This document shows, one piece after another, positions 24,673 to 32,780 of a stretch of DNA of 49,790 nt. The position numbers were made by a program, and so were the translations under genes. The notes under the pieces were generated by a model, which was not told the DNA's origin, ran no database searches, and saw only the letters and a list, made by a program, of their open reading frames with translations. The first letter of the stretch is position 1. Each line of letters starts with the position of its first letter. The stretch is from CAZKRU01 sp964555235. GTDB lineage: Bacteria; Verrucomicrobiota; Verrucomicrobiia; Methylacidiphilales; CAMAQI01. The stretch lies in assembly GCA_964555235.1 (NCBI GenBank), contig CAZKRU010000026.1, forward strand, positions 1 through 49,790, given 5' to 3'.

Positions 24673-25573
24673 CGCGCAACGCCAATACCAGAGCGGCATA
24701 ATCTCCGATTTGCTCTCCAAGTTCCGCCGGAACGACACGTACTGCCTTGAAACTCGCCGGGATCGCCTCCTCCCGCAAGACTCGTTCGGCTTCGGGCCAA
24801 AGCAAGTCGCGTTGGCGCGCGAAAATACTTCCGATGACAATGACCTCGGGATTCAGAACATCCACCAAAAGCGCCAGACCTTGTCCCAAACGTCGTGCGA
24901 CGGTTTGAACAATCTCGAGCGCGAGTGCTTCACCTCGATGCGCTGCTTCAAAAACCTCGCGAGCCGTTCCCTTGAATCCACGCATTTGAGCGAGACGTGA
25001 AATTCCTCCCCCGCTGCAAAACCCTTCGAACGATCCTTTTTTCCCAAAACCGACCGGCCCTTCTTCTGCCAATCTCAAATGTCCGACCTCACCCGCCAGA
25101 TCACAACTCCCCGAATAGAGTCGTCCGTCCAAAATCAATCCCGCCCCCATCCCCGTTCCAAATGTCAGAAAAACAAGATTCTGCGTTCCGCGCCCCGCTC
25201 CCCACTTCCATTCTGCCAACGCTCCGGCATTGGCATCATTCTGAAGTTGAACAGGAACTCCAAACGCTTTGGTAAATCGCTCAACAATCGGAACATCAAT
25301 CCACCCTGGAAGATTCGGCGGGCATTGAATCACTCCCGCCCTGCTATCCAGCGGTCCGCCACAGCTAATCCCGATTCCCGAAGGCAACTCGATCTGATGA
25401 CGCTTCAACAAATCCCGCGCCAACGTTTCCAGACGGACAAGATTGGCTTCCGAACCTGACTCTGTCGCAAAGGAGATTCGTTCAAGAATCGAAATCTGAT
25501 CCCCTACGGCCGAACCGACTAACACCGCACACTTCGTTCCACCAATATCAAATCCGAGAAGCGATTGACTCAT
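24659..25573 (-). CDS. ROK family sugar kinase
   Basis: A 304-residue ROK protein. ATP site FDIGGTK (8-14), catalytic Asp in QNDANAGALAEWKWG (D113), phosphate site FGTGMGAGLI, and a His in GEVGHLRL (H165). The ROK zinc signature C-x-C-G-x-x-G-C-x-E is here V-G-F-G-K-K-G-S-F-E (174-183), so all three cysteines are missing. There is no helix-turn-helix, so it is a kinase (glucokinase or similar) and not a repressor. An upstream start at 25600 is possible, but ATG 25573 in the ATGA overlap with the M48 gene is preferred. It would phosphorylate a hexose released by glycosidases such as those in this window. Confidence 0.88.
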   Translation of the reverse strand: MSQSLLGFDIGGTKCAVLVGSAVGDQISILERISFATESGSEANLVRLETLARDLLKRHQIELPSGIGISCGGPLDSRAGVIQCPPNLPGWIDVPIVERFTKAFGVPVQLQNDANAGALAEWKWGAGRGTQNLVFLTFGTGMGAGLILDGRLYSGSCDLAGEVGHLRLAEEGPVGFGKKGSFEGFCSGGGISRLAQMRGFKGTAREVFEAAHRGEALALEIVQTVARRLGQGLALLVDVLNPEVIVIGSIFARQRDLLWPEAERVLREEAIPASFKAVRVVPAELGEQIGDYAALVLALRASER

Positions 25574-27447
25574 ACCGTTAAGATCGGAGGAATCGGACAA
25601 CCGATGGAGTCCGCTACCGCGCGCAATAATTCCGCTTCGGCGAGTTCGATCCGCCCGTCATTACGAACCACCTGGGAAGCCGCATCCAAGAAACGCTCTT
25701 TCAATTCCGGACTCATCTTCGCCAATTCGTCCAGAGCTCGATCCACGGAATCGAGTCCACACGCCTCCAGCGGAAGAATTTCCCCGGCAGTCAGAGCCAG
25801 TGAATACCAGACTTTCCGAAACGCCACTGGCGCGGTCCCCTTCGATCCCTCACCGACCCAAGCCATGGCCGACAAAACCACCGAGGCCGGTTCCAGAATT
25901 TCAGAAACCCGATGATAGCGAATCGCTGGAGGCGCCTGACGCACAAAATGGGCCTCCAGGTAACGGCAGACCATTTTTTGAAGCGCATATTCAAAAAGCT
26001 CGATTTGCTGATCCGCTGCAATCAATTCCCCCAAAATCCAACGAAAAGCCTGATATTGCTCCAAGGAAAGTTGTCGCAACGCAGGTAGTGCCAGTTCGGC
26101 CAGCGGAAGACAAAGCAATCCATCCAGTCCCTTCAACGCCGCATGATTTGCTTCAAAACTTTGAAAAACTGCCACAGGCGTTTGAGTTCGGAGTAATTCT
26201 ATCTGTGTCGATACCACTCCAGGCTCGCGACTAATTAACAACCCATACACGACCGCACAGGCACTAAACGGTTCGCGAGCCGCCATTCGTAACTCCTCCG
26301 GAATGGAGCGTCGCACTAATCCGGCATAAGCCATTTGCTCTGGTTCGGGTTGCCCCATTTGCTGCACAGGAGGGGGAGGACGCTTGGATCCCTGCGCTTG
26401 AAATCCGATGGCTGAAAAATCCTCTTCCTGATCCAAAATCCGCTCCGAAACCTCTGGAATTTCTCCTTGAAAGTTCGGATCAATCGCACGAATTCGCTCC
26501 GTCAAGGGAGGATGTGTCGAAAGGAGTCGAAAGAAAGCGTTCGAAATTCCTTCCGCAAAAAAGAAATGCTGTGCCTCTCCGGCTCCGGAGCTTTTGATCG
26601 AAGAACCTTCACGCCAGCCTCCGATTTTTTTCAATGCACCCGAGATCCCATTCGGATTTCGCGTGAATTGAACTGCTGAGGCGTCGGCCAAAAATTCTCT
26701 CTGCCGAGAAACCGCTGCCTTGATTAGATTTCCAAAAAAGACTCCGAGATATCCAATGATAAACATCGCCAGTCCAATCAACAAGACCGGGAGCGCAGAA
26801 TTTCCTTTGCGATCGCCAGAGCTGACATTCCGGACCGAGCGCATGATTAAATAACCAATTTGTGAAATCACCAGAATCCCAAAGATAATTCCCATGAGAC
26901 GCATATTCAGCCGCATATCCCCGTTCAGAATATGGCTGAACTCGTGGGCAATCACCCCTTGCAGTTCATCGCGCGTGAGATGCTCGACCGAACCACGCGT
27001 CACGCCGATCACACTATCTTCCGGAGTAAATCCTGCAGCGAACGCATTGATCCCACTTTCCGCTTCCAAGAAATAAACCGACGGAACCGGCATTCCGGAA
27101 GCAATTGCCATCTCCTCCACCACATTGAGCACCTTGCGTTCCAATAAATCTTTTGTCCCAGATAAAAGAAGTCGCCCCCCCATCGATTCCGCAACGACGC
27201 GTCCGCCGGCGGAAAGCTGAGCAATTTTATACAAGCTTCCCGCCAAAATAATCAGTACGGTGACCCCCGCCACTTCCGCAAAAATCTCCGGATTCCACCA
27301 ATGCACCGGGTAATCAGGATTACGATTCAAAACACAAATGACCACCGCATAGAGTGATGACACAATCGCGACCACGGCCATACAGAAATAAACGACCAGC
27401 CACTTGGATTTCTGATGAGCTTTGCTCTGGGCTTCAAAAAAATTCAC
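25570..27447 (-). CDS. M48 family membrane metalloprotease with extra C-terminal region
   Basis: A 625-residue protein starting at GTG, with GGGGAG eight bases upstream. Two N-terminal membrane segments (17-40, 54-75) and two central ones (about 184-202, 219-240) surround the zinc site H168-E-F-S-H172. SRQREFLADASAVQ (247-260) adds the third ligand. This is the HtpX-like M48 layout for degrading damaged membrane proteins. The region after residue 340 is unusual for HtpX. It is helical and ends with ASQVVRNDGRIELAEAELL, which resembles a TerB-like tail. It is co-transcribed with a methyltransferase upstream and the ROK gene downstream. Confidence 0.88.
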   Translation of the reverse strand: MNFFEAQSKAHQKSKWLVVYFCMAVVAIVSSLYAVVICVLNRNPDYPVHWWNPEIFAEVAGVTVLIILAGSLYKIAQLSAGGRVVAESMGGRLLLSGTKDLLERKVLNVVEEMAIASGMPVPSVYFLEAESGINAFAAGFTPEDSVIGVTRGSVEHLTRDELQGVIAHEFSHILNGDMRLNMRLMGIIFGILVISQIGYLIMRSVRNVSSGDRKGNSALPVLLIGLAMFIIGYLGVFFGNLIKAAVSRQREFLADASAVQFTRNPNGISGALKKIGGWREGSSIKSSGAGEAQHFFFAEGISNAFFRLLSTHPPLTERIRAIDPNFQGEIPEVSERILDQEEDFSAIGFQAQGSKRPPPPVQQMGQPEPEQMAYAGLVRRSIPEELRMAAREPFSACAVVYGLLISREPGVVSTQIELLRTQTPVAVFQSFEANHAALKGLDGLLCLPLAELALPALRQLSLEQYQAFRWILGELIAADQQIELFEYALQKMVCRYLEAHFVRQAPPAIRYHRVSEILEPASVVLSAMAWVGEGSKGTAPVAFRKVWYSLALTAGEILPLEACGLDSVDRALDELAKMSPELKERFLDAASQVVRNDGRIELAEAELLRAVADSIGCPIPPILTV

Positions 27448-27462
27448 TTCAACCGCTCCCCA

Positions 27463-28209
27463 TTAATCTTCCTTGAGAAACCGGACAATCCGTCGCGCCA
27501 CCCCTTGCCGTAATTTCGCCACCAAACGCGCAATGGAGCGGGATCGTTCGGGAAGTGAGCCACACGAATTTGGAATTCCAAACCGCATCAGCGACAACGC
27601 CCAGGCTCCCATCGGCGTCTCTCCTTCCTTAGCCAAACGAACGGCCAGAATCAGACCGCTAAATCGAAACGTCGCGATTTTCGGCTCTTTCTCATCGATC
27701 CACTCATTGATCGCGCGAAAAACCGCCTCCTTCATTCCGACATCATGAAACGCAATCCATCCGCCCGGCTTGACGAATGGCGCATATTGAAACGTATCCC
27801 GACGTGCGGCGTCATACTCATGACATCCATCAATGAAAATAAAATCGAGTGGTTCTTTCCAAGAAGGGGCCAGGTCATCCGAAGAGATTGGATGATGTTC
27901 GATTAAACTCCGAACCCCAGCCGCCTCCAGATTTGCATAAAACTGCTGACGCGCTCCCTCGCCCGACGGCAACTCCGGGTGACCTTCAATCCCTCGATGA
28001 TCATCAATCGTGTGAAGACGTCCCCCCACTTCGCGCAACCCAAGCGCAATCGCCGTTGACGATTTCCCCATCCACGAGCCGATCTCCGCCGCAATAGCCC
28101 CCTGCGGAAGGTTTCGCGCCAGCGTATAAAGGAGTTTCGCCTCGCCCCCCCGGATCAATCCTCCTCCGGAAGCCGCTTCAAGCTGCTGTTCAAACGTCGC
28201 ACCTGTCAT
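27463..28209 (-). CDS. Class I SAM-dependent methyltransferase (Methyltransf_24-like)
   Basis: A 248-residue protein. Motif I is AIAAEIGSWMGKSSTAIALG, the acidic post-I site is LHTIDDHRG, and FIFIDGCHEYDAARRD with GGWIAFHDV matches the Methyltransf_24 or cephalosporin-hydroxylase-like group often involved in sugar or polysaccharide modification. Start choice: TTG 28245, ATG 28215 and ATG 28209 are in frame; the last has CAGGG eight bases upstream. It lies 15 bases before the M48 gene. The substrate is unknown. Confidence 0.85.
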   Translation of the reverse strand: MTGATFEQQLEAASGGGLIRGGEAKLLYTLARNLPQGAIAAEIGSWMGKSSTAIALGLREVGGRLHTIDDHRGIEGHPELPSGEGARQQFYANLEAAGVRSLIEHHPISSDDLAPSWKEPLDFIFIDGCHEYDAARRDTFQYAPFVKPGGWIAFHDVGMKEAVFRAINEWIDEKEPKIATFRFSGLILAVRLAKEGETPMGAWALSLMRFGIPNSCGSLPERSRSIARLVAKLRQGVARRIVRFLKED

Positions 28210-28265
28210 ACCCATGACCCTGCCCGATTTTTTTTCAACGGACAACTTATTATCGTATTCCAGTT

Positions 28266-28371
28266 TGGTAGGGCGACATCTCCGAGGGCGCCGCGGCTGG
28301 GGCGGAATTTCAAAGATGACGTAGGAGCGAGGAGAACTAAGACCAGCGCCCTCATCGAGGGCTCCCTACCA
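28266..28371. repeat. Repeat family 3, complete hairpin element
   Basis: The left arm (28266-28294, starting TGGTAGGGCGACATCTCC) pairs imperfectly with the right arm (28341-28371, ending GGGCTCCCTACCA), with about 45 bases between. The left arm matches the sequence at the addA end (22248-22276). It lies in a 399-base gap between genes (28246-28644). The rest of that gap holds only a doubtful small open frame. Confidence 0.65.
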
Positions 28372-28459
28372 AATTAGATCTTTCCAGAGTTGGACTAAAA
28401 CGATTTGGCATTAAGGTATCTCCCTGCTTGGATAATGCCCAACTAATAGGCAAAGAAAA

Positions 28460-28648
28460 ATGAAACCAATTTCTCATCTCAAAACCTCACACTTCTCCCA
28501 GCAGGAGAATCCCACGCCACTCACCCTAATTACAAAACGTGTCAACAAGAGTCGCTCTTGGTCCCGCGAGGAAATCTACGAGAAGGAAAAGGTAAATCCC
28601 GAGAAAAAACTCGCCTCAGTCCGAGACCGTGCTAATCTTTATTTATGA
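28460..28648 (+). CDS. Doubtful small ORF before a toxin-antitoxin pair
   Basis: A 62-codon open frame that resembles nothing I know. It is basic and lysine-rich (SRSWSREEIYEKEKVNPEKK). Its stop overlaps the start of the antitoxin gene by ATGA, which could mean translational coupling, or chance. AAAGAAAA precedes its ATG, a weak ribosome binding site. Kept at low confidence. Confidence 0.25.
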   Translation: MKPISHLKTSHFSQQENPTPLTLITKRVNKSRSWSREEIYEKEKVNPEKKLASVRDRANLYL

Positions 28649-28860
28649 ATGAGATCGAACAACTGCGTGAGTTGCCGATTGCCGAGAGAATCCAACTCGT
28701 TGAGGATTTGTGGGATACGGTTGCCGCTGATTCCTCCCAGATTCAACTCTCCCCCGCACAGATGGAGGAGTTGGATCGACGCCTAGATCGATTCGAGTTA
28801 CACCCAAACGAGGGTGTCGCATGGTCATCCTTAAAAGCAAGAATTCAGAGCTCACTCTGA
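28645..28860 (+). CDS. Addiction module antitoxin (ParE-associated type)
   Basis: A 71-residue protein. MNEIEQLRELPIAERIQLVE, with LWDTVAADSSQIQLSPAQ and ELDRRLDRFELHPNEGVAWS, matches the short addiction-module component family that pairs with RelE/ParE toxins. It is one base upstream of the toxin gene. It would neutralise that toxin and repress the promoter. Confidence 0.9.
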   Translation: MNEIEQLRELPIAERIQLVEDLWDTVAADSSQIQLSPAQMEELDRRLDRFELHPNEGVAWSSLKARIQSSL

Positions 28861-28861
28861 G

Positions 28862-29149
28862 ATGAAACTGATTGTTCGTCCGGAGGCAGAAGCAGAATTG
28901 CTTGAGGCCATTGATTGGTATGAAGTTCGCAATCCAGGCTTAGGCTCAGACCTTTTTCGATGTGTTGACTCTTGTTTTCAGCGAATTATTCGTCATCCAG
29001 AATCCTATCCCGTTGTTCAACGTAAGACCCGCATGGCCATTATTCGACGATTCCCATACCTTGTGCTTTATCGCGCATCGGGAGATACCATCACGATCAT
29101 CGCTGTCTTTCATGCCAGTCGCAATCCCATGATCTGGAAAGAAAGATAG
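28862..29149 (+). CDS. RelE/ParE-family toxin
   Basis: A 95-residue protein of normal RelE/ParE length. MKLIVRPEAEAELLEAIDWY is the typical opening, PGLGSDLFRCVDSCFQRI the helical hairpin, and RRFPYLVLYRASGDTITIIAVFHASRNP the beta sheet and end. Family members either cleave mRNA on the ribosome or poison gyrase; the sequence cannot separate these. A T-tract follows its stop (29150-29157), and the glycosyltransferase gene ends at 29155 on the other strand. Confidence 0.92.
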   Translation: MKLIVRPEAEAELLEAIDWYEVRNPGLGSDLFRCVDSCFQRIIRHPESYPVVQRKTRMAIIRRFPYLVLYRASGDTITIIAVFHASRNPMIWKER

Positions 29150-29154
29150 TTTTT

Positions 29155-30195
29155 TTATTGTGAACGGCTCAACTCCACCGCCCGAACCAGACCCTCATAA
29201 CCGCTAACTCCCTGCGCAATCTTCCAAGCAAGCTCCGCCTCTTTACCTGCTTGATTGGAGGCCATTCGAACTCGAACGCCTTCGAGCAAATCTTCGACAC
29301 CCACAAAAAATTCCACCCTCCCTCGCCACTCCCATGGAACGGCATTCCATTCGGGTGATTCTTGAGTAAAGACTGGACACCCACAGGCGAGTAATTCTGG
29401 AACTCGCATCGTGATTCCGTTGGGGTTCAAACCTGGCCCTGTCGAAAGATCAATTCCAACCGAACAGTTCAGGTAGAGCTCAAAGGCCTCTTCTTTTCCA
29501 AAATAAGCTTCGTGGACCACCTTGCGAAATTTTGCATCTTTTTTCGCCACTCGATTCCAACGCGGTCCCTGAATGTAAGCTTTCGGAAATTCTTGAAGCA
29601 ATGCTCGGAGAACTTCCTCCCGCCACGGCGAATGACTCCCTAAAAAACTCCACTGATATTTTCGCTCTAGATTCTTCACCCGAGCTTCCGCGGGAGTCTC
29701 TGCCGCATAGTGGGGGTAAAATTCCGCTTCGATCCCGACCTCACGTAATTGATCAACTTCCTGTTTGGAATAAGCAAGAATTTTCCGGTAACTCCCCGCT
29801 TTTACTTCCTCCATCAAACTCCCCAGCCGATCCATCGGTTCGAGCATCCAACAATAATGAGGTGTCAGCTTCATCGCCTGGCTCAACCACGGATGCGCAA
29901 AACGATTCCCTCTCAAAATCAACGCCACGTCCGGACGAAGGCGTTCCACCTCGCACAGCCAACGACGGCTCCTCCATCCGAGATTCGAGAGCGGCGTGTT
30001 ATCCAATGTCGTGGGATGTCGCTGAATTCTCAGATTATGAATTAATTTTCGCAGCGGTTTCACCAACGGCCGGTGCCAGGGTGATTCCGGTGAAGAATCA
30101 AAAAACGAGGCACTCCATCCGGCTTTCGAAAACGCTTTGACGATTTCATTCGGCAAGTGATGTGGGTAACCACCGGCAATCAGGATTGTCCGCAC
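29155..30195 (-). CDS. CgeB-like glycosyltransferase
   Basis: A 346-residue protein that resembles the CgeB-type group of GT-B glycosyltransferases (spore-crust or surface polysaccharide maturation). Signposts are WMLEPMDRLGSLMEEVKAG, KILAYSKQEVDQLREVGIEA and, near the C-terminus, MRVPELLACGCPVFTQESPE (the usual nucleotide-sugar region with G-C-P). Its start overlaps the end of the upstream GT4 gene by 16 bases, so they form a unit with the cyclic-nucleotide-binding-fold gene at 31317. The donor sugar is unknown. Confidence 0.8.
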   Translation of the reverse strand: MRTILIAGGYPHHLPNEIVKAFSKAGWSASFFDSSPESPWHRPLVKPLRKLIHNLRIQRHPTTLDNTPLSNLGWRSRRWLCEVERLRPDVALILRGNRFAHPWLSQAMKLTPHYCWMLEPMDRLGSLMEEVKAGSYRKILAYSKQEVDQLREVGIEAEFYPHYAAETPAEARVKNLERKYQWSFLGSHSPWREEVLRALLQEFPKAYIQGPRWNRVAKKDAKFRKVVHEAYFGKEEAFELYLNCSVGIDLSTGPGLNPNGITMRVPELLACGCPVFTQESPEWNAVPWEWRGRVEFFVGVEDLLEGVRVRMASNQAGKEAELAWKIAQGVSGYEGLVRAVELSRSQ

Positions 30196-31301
30196 AAGCC
30201 TCCTATAAAATCTCGAATCCGAACGGCCTCACGCTGCCATCGAAACGGTTCCGCCCATGAGCGAATCTCCAACGGCGCAATCGGAGCCGCATCCAGCTCC
30301 CGAATCGCTTGAGCCAACGCCAGCGAATCATCCGGAGGAACCAACCGAGCCCAACTCCCCAATTGCAGTTCCTCCAGAACCGGCAAACGCGTCGCTGCTA
30401 TTTTTTTTCCGCTGGCTGTGTACTCGATTAACTTCATCGGAAAGGTGTAAAGGGAGTTCCTCGGCTCCAAACGATTTGGAATGAGTGCGATGGAAGCCTC
30501 CTCGAGATACGGACGAAACTCATCGCGTTTTAAAAAACCGAGAAATCTCACATTGGCGGAAGCCCCTTTTTTTAGCGCATTCACCTCCTCGGGTTTCCCA
30601 CCGATGACGATCAAATTGAACTCCGGCAAATGCTTCATGGCCTCAACCGCGGTCGCAACCCCTTTCCACGCCTGAAAACTTCCGAGGTAGAGCAACTGTT
30701 TTGACCTCACACGATCCAAGGCTCCTTCGAAAAACGCTGCACCGACGCAATTCGGAGAAATCAAAGTCGACTCCGGAAGGCGATGACGCTTTTTTAATTC
30801 ACCCAACAAGTATTTTGAAGTCACCACCACTCCGCGAACTTGACGAAACATCTGATGTTCCATCCACTCGAGACGCAAAAAACGTGGGCTTTTCATCGGA
30901 TAAGCATCCGCAAAGATCTCATGAGATTCAAAGACGATCGGAATCCCCTTCCCTTTACGGTGGAGTGGCCCCACCGCCTTGAGATGTATCACATACGCTG
31001 CGTCAAACCGGGGTTGTCGCGAGATCCATTGAAGCGCCTGATGATAGTAATAGGATGAGAAGGTCAAGGTCATCGGACCAACTTTGAGTTTTCGGGGAAT
31101 CTGAACGACTTTCAAATTTTCATGCTCCGTCAACCCTGCCAACGCGAGAATCTCTGTGCTGCTTCGATGGGGCGCAGCTTCTGCAAAGAGGAGCGTCACC
31201 TCGACACCGGATTCCGCAAGGGAGCGAGCTCGGTTCAGGGCATGAATCTCTCGTGCGCGACGACCGGTCATCTCCTCGCCATAAAGGTAAAGCAGCCGCA
31301 T
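30180..31301 (-). CDS. GT4-type glycosyltransferase
   Basis: A 373-residue GT-B enzyme. RRAREIHALNRARSLAESGV near the N-terminus, VFESHEIFADAYP, SKYLLGELKKRH and LLYLGSFQAWKGVATAVEAM are typical of family GT4. The expected nucleotide-sugar segment near PLYLE is FRPYLEEASIALIPNRLEPR and SLYTFPMKLIEYTASGKKI, with the conserved E in PMKLIEY. It makes or extends a surface polysaccharide or glycolipid. It follows the gene at 31317-32081 by 15 bases and overlaps the CgeB-like gene. Confidence 0.88.
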   Translation of the reverse strand: MRLLYLYGEEMTGRRAREIHALNRARSLAESGVEVTLLFAEAAPHRSSTEILALAGLTEHENLKVVQIPRKLKVGPMTLTFSSYYYHQALQWISRQPRFDAAYVIHLKAVGPLHRKGKGIPIVFESHEIFADAYPMKSPRFLRLEWMEHQMFRQVRGVVVTSKYLLGELKKRHRLPESTLISPNCVGAAFFEGALDRVRSKQLLYLGSFQAWKGVATAVEAMKHLPEFNLIVIGGKPEEVNALKKGASANVRFLGFLKRDEFRPYLEEASIALIPNRLEPRNSLYTFPMKLIEYTASGKKIAATRLPVLEELQLGSWARLVPPDDSLALAQAIRELDAAPIAPLEIRSWAEPFRWQREAVRIRDFIGGLCGQS

Positions 31302-31316
31302 TACAGACCTAAGGGC

Positions 31317-32081
31317 TTATTTGGGAGCCGGAATGCTTCCGTATTTAAGGCGAATCTTAAGATGCAGTCCGGTCTCCGTTAATTCCAACCAGGGAACCAC
31401 TTCAACTTCGTGAGATTCGATTTTTTTTCGAACAATTTCCCGACGCGCCGGAGTCAAAAGCCCCACGTCATTGAGTCCCAAAGCCATGATCGAGATCCCA
31501 TTGAAAATTTCTTCTGGAATCTCCATGGATGCATAATCGCCTGATTGAGGAAGCGAGGTGACTTTCAAATCCGTCGTTCGGGCCACATGCCCGAAATAAG
31601 AATTCAATGCAGTACTCACTCCTAACAATCGAAGATTCCCTTGCTGAAGTCGATCCGCCACCAGCGCTGAAATTTGGAGAGCGAGTTTTGCCCCCTCCGA
31701 ATTTGATAAAATAAACTCGCGAAGATCAGAATGCGGAATCGCCCAGGCCACCACCATGTCTGAGGCATGAACATCGGCGGAAGCCGGAGCGTTTGTCAGA
31801 AAACTCATCTCACCGAAACACTGTCCAACACGAATCGTCCCCAAAACATTCCGACGCTGCGTATCTGGATCCATCTTAAAAACCTCAAAATAACCTTGGA
31901 CCACAAAATAAAAATGCTGGATCGGATTCCCATCATGAATGACTTCCTCATCTTTATAAACAATGTAAACGCCCTTCTTCTCCAGCTGGGCCCACGTCTC
32001 CGGACGAAGGTCTGAAAAGATCCCGGAAGGACGAACTCGCATTCCAATTTTATCGACATCTTCAGAGGTCAGGATTTTCAT
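31317..32081 (-). CDS. Cyclic nucleotide-binding-fold protein 1
   Basis: A 254-residue protein with one Crp-type beta-roll (about residues 25-140; WAQLEKKGVYIVYKDEEVI, FYFVVQGYFEVFKMD, GQCFGEMSFLTNAPASADV). In cAMP-binding proteins the motif reads G-E-x-x-x(5-7)-P-R-[SA]-A; here the Arg is Ala. The C-terminal 110 residues are not a helix-turn-helix. They contain GLLTPARREIVRKKIESHEV, of unknown role. Starts at 32126 (TTG), 32102 and 32081 are open; the last has AGG seven bases upstream. It heads the operon with two glycosyltransferases. Confidence 0.75.
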   Translation of the reverse strand: MKILTSEDVDKIGMRVRPSGIFSDLRPETWAQLEKKGVYIVYKDEEVIHDGNPIQHFYFVVQGYFEVFKMDPDTQRRNVLGTIRVGQCFGEMSFLTNAPASADVHASDMVVAWAIPHSDLREFILSNSEGAKLALQISALVADRLQQGNLRLLGVSTALNSYFGHVARTTDLKVTSLPQSGDYASMEIPEEIFNGISIMALGLNDVGLLTPARREIVRKKIESHEVEVVPWLELTETGLHLKIRLKYGSIPAPK

Positions 32082-32182
32082 GAATAAACCTGGAGCCATC
32101 ATGACAGATTTCCGCTCATCGTTCAACCGACACTTTTTGCTTTACAAATCCCCCAGAAAATCGTTTCCTTCCGTTCCATTTT

Positions 32183-32255
<73 letters not shown>

Positions 32256-32265
32256 CTTCCAAACC

Positions 32266-32715
32266 ATGATCGCCTCACTTCCTTCAGAAATCCTTGATTT
32301 TCTGCGCGCCCACCGGAGCGCAACGCTTGCCTTGAATCATTCCGATTTTCCACACGCCTCGCTTGTCGCTTACGCCTTGAATCATGAAAATCCGCCTACA
32401 CTCTTTCTGGCGCTGAGTGGCCGATCCCCGCATACGCGCACGCTTCTGGAAAATCCGAAGGGAACCTTACTCGTCACTGCTCCGACAGAAAACTCTGTCA
32501 TGACCACCCCAAGGCTTCAGGTTCGCTTCACCGTAAAACCGGTGACACGGAATTCAGAATCCGGCCAGAATCTCCGACAGACCTTCTTGGAGGCTCACCC
32601 CGATGCTGAAATTTATATCGATCTCCCTGACTTCCAGTGGTTCGAGCTTAAACTCATCGATCTCAAACTGATCGCTGGTTTTGGAAAAGTACTCCAGCAT
32701 CCCACCCCCGAGTAA
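32266..32715 (+). CDS. PNPOx-like flavin-binding split-barrel protein
   Basis: A 149-residue protein resembling pyridoxamine 5'-phosphate oxidase-like split barrels. ILDFLRAHRSATLALNHSDF, PHASLVAYALNHENP, LFLALSGRSPHTRTLLENPK and FELKLIDLKLIAGFGK follow the pattern of the HugZ/PNPOx group that binds FMN or heme. The exact reaction is unknown. It starts 11 bases after the tRNA-Lys gene and may be partly transcribed with it. Confidence 0.85.
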   Translation: MIASLPSEILDFLRAHRSATLALNHSDFPHASLVAYALNHENPPTLFLALSGRSPHTRTLLENPKGTLLVTAPTENSVMTTPRLQVRFTVKPVTRNSESGQNLRQTFLEAHPDAEIYIDLPDFQWFELKLIDLKLIAGFGKVLQHPTPE

Positions 32716-32780
32716 TCCCCATTCCGTGTTGGTGCTCACTCTGCGCGGGAGCTATAGCAAATTTTCTTGAGGCCATGAGA

